The notes beneath the pieces were generated by a model. That model had not been told where the DNA came from and did no database searches. It was given only the letters and a program-made list of their open reading frames with translations. A DNA stretch of 27,641 bases from the NCBI GenBank assembly GCA_038227745.1, contig JBBRPS010000028.1, forward strand, positions 1 through 27,641, given 5' to 3'. Position numbers and translations under genes: made by a program. The DNA is from DASPXY01 sp038227745. Lineage in GTDB: Bacteria; Planctomycetota; Planctomycetia; Gemmatales; Gemmataceae. Position 1 is the first letter of the stretch. Each line of letters starts with the position of its first letter. Positions 22,393 through 27,641 of the stretch are shown one piece after another.

Positions 22393-22650
22393 GAAATTGG
22401 GGTCAGTTCATTTTCTCCGGCCCACTGGGCCGCGGGAAATTGGGGGGGGAATTGGTGTCAGTTCATTTTCTCCCAATTTCCTCCCGGTCTGGGAGAAAAT
22501 GGGTGGTGGGTCAGCAGCGTTGCCAAGTGCCAAATTCCCTGGGATTTTGTGCAGGCCGCCCCTCAAAATCCCAGGAAAAACCGGGGTTGGCAACACAGCT
22601 GACCCACCACCGGAAAACGAACGGACACCAATTTCGCCGACACCAATTTC
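22393..22650. repeat. Mosaic inverted-repeat element (MITE- or REP-like)
   Basis: The core motif GAAATTGGTGTCAGTTCATT occurs in variant form at 22393-22418 and 22448-22473, and inverted at 22612-22635 and (partial) 22639-22650. Between them are nested palindromes: CATTTTCTCCCA with its inverse (22464-22475, 22490-22501), a 25-bp pair GGTGGTGGGTCAGC...TTGCCAA (22502-22526, 22587-22611) with two mismatches, and a 12-bp pair CCTGGGATTTTG (22538-22549, 22564-22575). The ends mirror each other. It encodes nothing. Such motifs are typical of REP-type elements mobilised by a transposase encoded elsewhere. Confidence 0.75.
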
Positions 22651-22750
22651 GCCCGGCTGGCACTTGCTGCAACACGGCATTTTTCAACTACCTGCATTGT
22701 AACAATTTGCCTGCCTGCCCCCTTATGGAACACGCTCTTACAAGCTTCGG

Positions 22751-23048
22751 GTGGCCCGGACGGTCGGCAAGCTCATTAGCGCCGCCGGACTGACGCGCCG
22801 CGAATTGATCCGCGTGCTCACCTGGCTGCACGAGGATCTGCCCGAGCGGGCCGACGAGTGCCGCCAGGTCCGCGCCTCGGACGCCGACGCGCTGCTTCGC
22901 CTACTACGTGGACCTCGAAGCCGAGGACGGGCGGCACATTATCATCTGCCGCTTCGTGGTGAACGACGACCACGCCGCGGACGGGGTGCTCGTCGTCCAG
23001 TCCTTCACCTTTCAACGTCGCCCCCGCACCGGCAGCACAGACGGATAA
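22751..23048 (+). pseudogene. Frameshifted remnant of an unknown gene
   Basis: Frame 1 from GTG 22751 reads ARTVGKLISAAGLTRRELIRVLTWLHEDLPERADECRQ, then loses protein character near 22890. The next frame from there reads CFAYYVDLEAEDGRHIIICRFVVNDDHAADGVLVVQSFTF and stops at TAA 23048. Neither part has a convincing start or ribosome binding site, and the first frame would otherwise run on to 23224 as arginine-rich nonsense overlapping the surface protein gene. The simplest reading is a decayed gene with one frameshift, next to the repeat mosaic. I do not recognise the family. Confidence 0.45.
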
Positions 23049-23089
23049 GGGGGAGACAGATCGCGGTACCATCTGCTGCCCCTGCCGGA

Positions 23090-26000
23090 TCAGCTCCCGG
23101 CGGCCCGTGCGAAGACGGCAGCGATCGCATCGGCGCGGCGCACGCCGGGGGCCGCCGGCGCCGCGATCACGTCCATGTCTGCCAACCCGGCGAACTGGCC
23201 CATCTCCTGCAGCACGACCGTTAGGAGATCGATCCGTCCGGCCGCGGCGCTGTCGGACCGGGCCGTCCCTCCCGCGAACTCCTCGTCGGTCAACGGGGTC
23301 GGGTCCACGAACCAGCTTTGCCCGGCGGCGTTGGCGCTGAAGGTGACCCGAGTCTCGCCCGGGGCGTTCAGGCTCAGCATCCCGGCCGGGGTCGCGCCCA
23401 CTTCAAAGCGGACCGCCGTGAGCTGCTGCAGCACGCCCGGGTCGGCGCCGTCCCGGCTGAGCCGCGTCAGGGCCGCCGCCACGGTCGCCTGGAGCTGATC
23501 CTGGGACAGGGGACCGCCGGGGTTGCTCCCCCCACCCCCCGCCGGCGACTGGGGAACCTGCCAGTTGCCCGCCACCGGGAGCCACCGCCCCATCCCGTAC
23601 GCGAACCGGGCCACGTCGGGGCCGCCGGTGGCGTTGCTGTTGCGGAGGTACCAGTTGCCGCCGGGGTCGAGGACGGCGACGGTGGTGGTGCCGTTCCCGT
23701 CCCAGTCGCCGACCACCGGCGTCCAGCCGGCCCCGCCGTAGCGGAAGACGCCCGCATCGGGCCCACCGGGACTGACCTCGTTGCGCAGATACCAGGTGGC
23801 CGTGGCCGGGTCGAACACGCCGATCGAGGTCTTGCCGTCGCCGTCCCAGTCGCCGACCACCGGCACCCAGCCCGGTGCCCCGTAGCGGAACGGCGCGACG
23901 TCGGGGGCGCCCGGACTGTCGCTGTTCTTCAGATACCAGGTGGCCGTGGCCGGGTCGAACACACCGATCGAGGTCTTGCCGTCGCCGTCCCAGTCGCCGA
24001 CCACCGGCACCCAGCCCGGCGCCCCGTAGCGGAACGGCGTGACGTCGGCCGGGCCGGCCGTGTTGCTGTTACGGAGATACCAGGTCGCCGTTGCCGGATC
24101 GACCACGCCGACGGCAGACTGGCCCGCCCCCGTCCAGTCGCCCGCGACCGGCTTCCAGCCGGGGCCGCCATAGGCGAAGGAGTGGATGTCCGGGGCGCCG
24201 GCTGCGTTCTGCGTGCGGAGATACCAGGTGCCGCTGCCTGGGTCGAAAATGCCGATCGTCCGGGCGGACGAGGACGCCAGCGCCCGCACCGTCTCCTGCG
24301 TCACCGCGGCCAGCGCCGAGTAGCCGAACGCCAGGTCGTCCTGCAAAGCGCTCGCGTTGTTCGTCCGGGTAAGCAGGTCGTTGAGGCGGTCGAGAAAGGC
24401 GCGGACCTGGTCCCCGGTGCCGGGGGGCAACGGTTGCTGGGCGCGGGCCTTCTCAAGAGCGGCACGCGCGGTCGCGAGGCCCTGCAGCGCGTCCGCGGAG
24501 ACGCCCTGTACCTGCTGTCCCTGCGGAGCGGCGTGGAGTTCCGCCGCCCTCTGGCCGGCGGCCTGGGCGGCGGCCGCGGAGCCATCGAGGCTGAAGCGCA
24601 GGGCAGCCGTCACCAGTCTGGGGTCGGCCAGGGCCGCCGGTCCGAGGTTGATCAGGTTCTGCCGGAGCCCGTTCAGCTCGGCGGCAGACCAGCCGCGTTC
24701 GGTCAGCAGACGGACCCACAGCGGCGGCAAGCCCTGGCTCTGCAGGGCGGCCGCCACCCCGCCGGCGCTGGGCTGGAGGGACGCGAGCGTCTTCTCCAGC
24801 TGAGGCGCCAGGGCCGCCAGGCGCGCCTCGATCGGGATCTGCTGCGCGGCGAACCGAGCGACGGCGAGCTGCTGCCGGCTTTCCCAGAAGGCGTCCCCGG
24901 CCGCGGCGGCCCCCTGGGCGCGGTTGCGCGAAGTCGCCTCGGCGTCCTTGAGGCCTTCCAGCTCCAGCTCGGCGCGGGCGAAGTCTTTCAGGAACCCGTC
25001 GGGCTGTGCGTCCAGCTCGGGCACGTTCCGCGTCCGCGGGGCCACGAGCTGAGTGTAGTTGGAATCCGGGGGATCGACCGCCTGATTGTAGTTGACCCCG
25101 GCCCGGGCCATCACCGCCAGCCCACCGACGCCAAGGGCGATGGCGAGCGGGACTGCCGGGGCGTCCGCGATGGCCGCCGTCAGCAGGCCGCTCGCCGCCA
25201 CGCTTTCGAGGACGTAGTTGTAGAAGGCGATCCGCTTGTCCGGGGTTACCTCGATCACCGCATTCTTCGAGGCGCCCACCGGCGTGTTGTTCCCGAGGGG
25301 GAGACTGACGGCGGCGGAGTAATTCACCGTGGTGGTCGGTTCCGCCGCCAGGAGTTCTTTCAATTTGTCCACCAGATCGAGGCCCGCAAAGTACCCAACT
25401 GACACATCGCCGGCGTCCCGCCACAAGGAGTCCAGGAGCCCTTTCAGCGTTTCCTTCCCAGCCGCCCCATACATCTTTTCCAACGTGTCGCCGGCGCCGA
25501 TGGGGTTGGTCGGGTCGAGCCACTGCCATTTGTGGTTGAACGTCCCGAGGTCGATGGTCATGGATTCGCCCGGCTGGAGGCCCACGGGGATGGCCTGGTT
25601 GGACCGCGGCGGCTCGCGCGGTGTGGGGCCCTCGACGTAGGTCTCGTTCCAGTTGAGCGTAAAGCTTACCGCGCGACGCTCATGGTTGGTGATGGTGGCG
25701 CGCACGTCGTAGTCCCGACCCAGGCCCGGCTGGCCGGGGGACACCGCCACCGTCACCGTGGGCGGCACGACCTGGATGTCCGTGAGCGCCAGGGAGGGGT
25801 TTTTGTCCACCTCCGGCACCTCGTTCATCGGGTCCGGGAGCACCTCGAGCTGCGTTGCGTCAGCGGGGATCGGGCCGAGCTGTGCCGCCGTCAGGGAGAT
25901 GGTGTGCGTCCCGACCGTCAGGTCGGGAGTGAACAGGCTCTCCGCGAGCTCCGGGGTTCCGTTCCCGGAGACGAAGTAGAGGGCGAGGGGCACGCGCCTC

Positions 26001-26779
26001 GGCAGGTCTGCCCCCTGGACCTCGTAGGTGACGTCCACCCCGCCGGGCCTCAGGGTCGGCTTGCTGACCACCAGGGTGGGCTGGGAGACGGCCGGGGAGG
26101 CGACCTGGGAGACCTGCAAGTTGTAGGCCCCGACCCCCGTGATGACCTCGTTCGGGAGCTTGTCGTCGTAGACCTGGACGAGGTAGGTGCCCGCGTGCGG
26201 GGCGGTGAACACCTGCGCGGAATGGTGACCGCCCGGCGTGAAGACCGTCTGGGACGGGTCGAACGGCAGAGGCGTGTTCCCCCCCTGCTCCGTACCGTTC
26301 GTACTGAGGATCGCCGGCGCCCCGTCCGAACCAGGACTTGCCGGATCGAGGACGACCACGAACGGGTTGGTGATTTCGCCTCTCCCGAAATACTCCGTAT
26401 GAGGGATGAGGTTCCCGAAGGCGTCAATCTCTTGCTTCTGGGAGGCCGCCTTCATCCCGCCCCGCCACGCCACCTGAACGGTGACCTGGGCGCCGGCGTC
26501 TGCCTGGACGGAGTAGTAATCGACGTCCCCTTCACTCAGCGAGGCATCGACCGAGACGTCCGCCGTGAGCGGTTGGGCCGTGGCTGGGGTGTTGTTCGGT
26601 TCCTGTTCCGACACGGTCGTGGCCGTCTGGCTGAGCAGGCAGCGGTCTTCCAGCGCCTCGAGATTCGGCCTCGCCCGGCGCAGGGCACCCGGGTAACGGC
26701 CCTTCCCGCCGCGTCGCCGGGGGTGATACGACTCCGATCCGGTGGAGCGAATGAACATGGGCATGGGCTTCCTGCGCAT
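23090..26779 (-). CDS. Giant planctomycete surface protein with repeats and a degenerate metalloprotease-like tail
   Basis: This 1229-residue protein starts with a basic leader and RPNLEALEDRCLLS (38-50), the motif that opens many planctomycete extracellular proteins. EQEPNNTPATAQPL...GDVDYYSVQADAG (59-105) to YLVQVYDDKLPN...YNLQV (about 195-218) is a PPC-type beta domain. Residues near 330-420 resemble CARDB. A helical region follows, including a hydrophobic stretch VPLAIALGVGGLAVMARAG. Five FG-GAP/VCBS-like repeats of 48 residues (about 838-1076) read IGVFDPATATWYLRN...VPVVGDWDGDG. The tail has SWFVDPTP and RIDLLTVVLQEMGQFAGLADMD, like matrixin-type ends with HELGH, but with Gln for both His (1191-1195). 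AGGA precedes ATG 26779; ATG 26764 is an alternative. Confidence 0.85.
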   Translation of the reverse strand: MRRKPMPMFIRSTGSESYHPRRRGGKGRYPGALRRARPNLEALEDRCLLSQTATTVSEQEPNNTPATAQPLTADVSVDASLSEGDVDYYSVQADAGAQVTVQVAWRGGMKAASQKQEIDAFGNLIPHTEYFGRGEITNPFVVVLDPASPGSDGAPAILSTNGTEQGGNTPLPFDPSQTVFTPGGHHSAQVFTAPHAGTYLVQVYDDKLPNEVITGVGAYNLQVSQVASPAVSQPTLVVSKPTLRPGGVDVTYEVQGADLPRRVPLALYFVSGNGTPELAESLFTPDLTVGTHTISLTAAQLGPIPADATQLEVLPDPMNEVPEVDKNPSLALTDIQVVPPTVTVAVSPGQPGLGRDYDVRATITNHERRAVSFTLNWNETYVEGPTPREPPRSNQAIPVGLQPGESMTIDLGTFNHKWQWLDPTNPIGAGDTLEKMYGAAGKETLKGLLDSLWRDAGDVSVGYFAGLDLVDKLKELLAAEPTTTVNYSAAVSLPLGNNTPVGASKNAVIEVTPDKRIAFYNYVLESVAASGLLTAAIADAPAVPLAIALGVGGLAVMARAGVNYNQAVDPPDSNYTQLVAPRTRNVPELDAQPDGFLKDFARAELELEGLKDAEATSRNRAQGAAAAGDAFWESRQQLAVARFAAQQIPIEARLAALAPQLEKTLASLQPSAGGVAAALQSQGLPPLWVRLLTERGWSAAELNGLRQNLINLGPAALADPRLVTAALRFSLDGSAAAAQAAGQRAAELHAAPQGQQVQGVSADALQGLATARAALEKARAQQPLPPGTGDQVRAFLDRLNDLLTRTNNASALQDDLAFGYSALAAVTQETVRALASSSARTIGIFDPGSGTWYLRTQNAAGAPDIHSFAYGGPGWKPVAGDWTGAGQSAVGVVDPATATWYLRNSNTAGPADVTPFRYGAPGWVPVVGDWDGDGKTSIGVFDPATATWYLKNSDSPGAPDVAPFRYGAPGWVPVVGDWDGDGKTSIGVFDPATATWYLRNEVSPGGPDAGVFRYGGAGWTPVVGDWDGNGTTTVAVLDPGGNWYLRNSNATGGPDVARFAYGMGRWLPVAGNWQVPQSPAGGGGSNPGGPLSQDQLQATVAAALTRLSRDGADPGVLQQLTAVRFEVGATPAGMLSLNAPGETRVTFSANAAGQSWFVDPTPLTDEEFAGGTARSDSAAAGRIDLLTVVLQEMGQFAGLADMDVIAAPAAPGVRRADAIAAVFARAAGS
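23551..24265 (-). repeat. Five 144-bp coding repeats (FG-GAP/VCBS-like)
   Basis: Within the surface protein gene the repeat recurs every 144 bp (48 codons). For example CGATCGAGGTCTTGCCGTCG occurs at 23821 and 23965. The middle copies are nearly identical at DNA level, while the outer ones have diverged, which suggests recent unequal exchange. Each encodes WYLRN...GDWDGDG, a possible calcium-binding loop. Confidence 0.85.
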
Positions 26780-27227
26780 CGACGTCCTGGCCTTCGATCC
26801 TTCCGAAGGCCCCCAACGGCCCCTCCGATGCGGTAGAGGACGGCCGTGCTCGTCGCTCGAAAGCGACGGCGCCCCCTGGGGTTTAGGGGACCTTGTGCAT
26901 TACGTCGGTTCCTGGGGGATCCGGAATTCGCTCAATCGGTTGCTCAATCTGAGAGGCGGCTCACTCCGGGCCGAACAACTTGCGTCGTCGGCCTCAGAGT
27001 GTCGCGTCGCGCGATTTCGCGCGAATCGCCTCGATGCGCAGCCGTCCTCTATGGTAACCTTGCCCGCGAGTGGAAGAGGAGCCTGCCGAGTTCACCTCAC
27101 CTCGGCCGCCGGCGCCCACGTGATGGACACGGCGCCTGGCCGGCTGGGGTGACGTCCAGGGGCGGTAGGCGCGGGCCCGGCGGCGCGGTAGGATCATGAA
27201 CCAGCCCGACCCTTGCGAGGATTTGCC
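26780..27227. other. Intergenic region between divergent genes
   Basis: These 448 bases separate the surface protein (minus) from the DUF5678-like gene (plus), so both promoters should be here. I see no RNA gene, no clear TTGACA-type promoter and no strong repeat. Open frames crossing it are arginine- and serine-rich and look non-coding. Confidence 0.5.
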
Positions 27228-27545
27228 ATGACGATCCCGCCGAACGATCCGCCCGGACAAGCCGCCGTGCCGAAGCGCGCGATCGTATCCGTTCCGCTGT
27301 CGCCTTTGGAGAAGCGGATGCTCGAAGATTTGCGCTGGGCGGCGCGCTCCCCGGAAATGCAGCAGCATTCCGGCAAACTGGCTGTAATCCGCAACAAACG
27401 CCTCCTCGCGGTGGGGTTCGACCAAAGCTCCTTGCTCGCGCAAGCGAGCGCTCAAGAACAGTGCCCGGAGTGGGAACTCGTAGTGTATTTAGTACCTCCA
27501 ATGGAGGAGTTTTGCAGGGAAGAGTTCTGGGAAACTCCGAAGTAA
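27228..27545 (+). CDS. DUF5678-like small protein
   Basis: This 105-residue protein has a proline-rich start, then SPLEKRMLEDLRWAARSPEMQQHSGKLAVIRNKRLLAVGFDQSSLL and WELVVYLVPPMEE. The GKLAVIxNKxxxAVGxDxxxL pattern is that of DUF5678, a small fold of unknown function common next to aspartic-protease-like genes. ATG 27228 has GAGG about 8 bases upstream; ATG 27213 would add five residues. The next gene starts 22 bases after its stop. It may be part of a two-gene operon cut by the window end. Confidence 0.65.
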   Translation: MTIPPNDPPGQAAVPKRAIVSVPLSPLEKRMLEDLRWAARSPEMQQHSGKLAVIRNKRLLAVGFDQSSLLAQASAQEQCPEWELVVYLVPPMEEFCREEFWETPK

Positions 27546-27567
27546 GCGTCCCCCACGCGAGGCCTCG

Positions 27568-27641
27568 ATGGCACTTCCCGCCCCAGCCACCACCGCTGCC
27601 GTGGAGTGGGATGTCCAGACCGTATCCCTCGGAGGGGTGGC
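27568..27641 (+). CDS. N-terminal fragment of a gene cut by the window end
   Basis: From ATG 27568, with GAGG seven bases upstream, the frame is open to the edge and reads MALPAPATTAAVEWDVQTVS. It is too short to assign. It follows the DUF5678-like gene by 22 bases and is probably co-transcribed. A retropepsin-like aspartic protease is a guess from context only. Confidence 0.4.
   Translation, partial: MALPAPATTAAVEWDVQTVSLGGV

Noticed and set aside
23318..25402. 694-codon plus-strand open frame
   Set aside because: Antisense to the repeats and middle of the surface protein.
1..27641. tRNA, rRNA or riboswitch genes
   Set aside because: I looked through the intergenic stretches and saw no cloverleaf or conserved ribosomal or aptamer sequence; a covariance-model scan would be decisive.

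Overview
The window is GC-rich chromosomal DNA from a planctomycete, most likely a member of the Gemmataceae (Gemmatales). The protein families point there: a DUF4058 protein, a secretin-like secreted protein of planctomycete type, a VIT/von Willebrand A protein, a WD40 protein with a helical tail, a giant surface protein with the N-terminal LEALEDRCLLS motif, and a member of the planctomycete family that starts MTEHQWLEGTDPDP and ends HVRGCWLLDLLLDR. Short palindromic repeats of kinds I associate with planctomycete intergenic DNA occur throughout. No database search was possible, so the assignment rests on recognised motifs.

Left flank (1-5191). A minus-strand group encodes a MobA-like nucleotidyltransferase, a 38-residue membrane peptide and an alpha/beta hydrolase. 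The last two overlap by ATGA. The group ends in a 47-bp tandem repeat that looks like three terminators in a row. Divergent from it are a DUF4058 gene and a 618-residue secreted secretin-like protein. An AT-rich promoter at 5088-5116, with an inverted repeat in its spacer, leads into the next block.

Phage-head block (5192-16068, all plus strand). The order is AlpA-like regulator, large terminase, portal, prohead protease, HK97-type major capsid protein, a small structural protein, a head-tail connector, two tandemly duplicated small proteins, a two-helix membrane protein, a planctomycete family protein, a ParB-like protein, an ABC-ATPase/GNAT fusion and an HTH protein that may be the small terminase. 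I see no tail, tape-measure, endolysin, integrase or replication gene. Packaging, portal, protease, capsid and connector are all intact in frame, so this is a head-only element of about 11 kb. It could be a tail-hijacking satellite, a domesticated capsid or gene-transfer module, or a phage remnant. The gaps between its genes carry host-style palindromes. This is the most interesting part of the window.

Right flank (16069-27641). A VIT/vWA secreted protein is divergent from a secreted protein that joins a YbjN-like domain to a copper amine oxidase-like catalytic domain. The latter converges on a WD40 protein across a perfect hairpin. Then come a mosaic of nested inverted repeats (22393-22650), a frameshifted gene remnant, and a 1229-residue surface protein with five 48-residue repeats and a metalloprotease-like tail in which HExxH has become QEMGQ. 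The window ends with a 105-residue DUF5678-like protein and the first codons of another gene.
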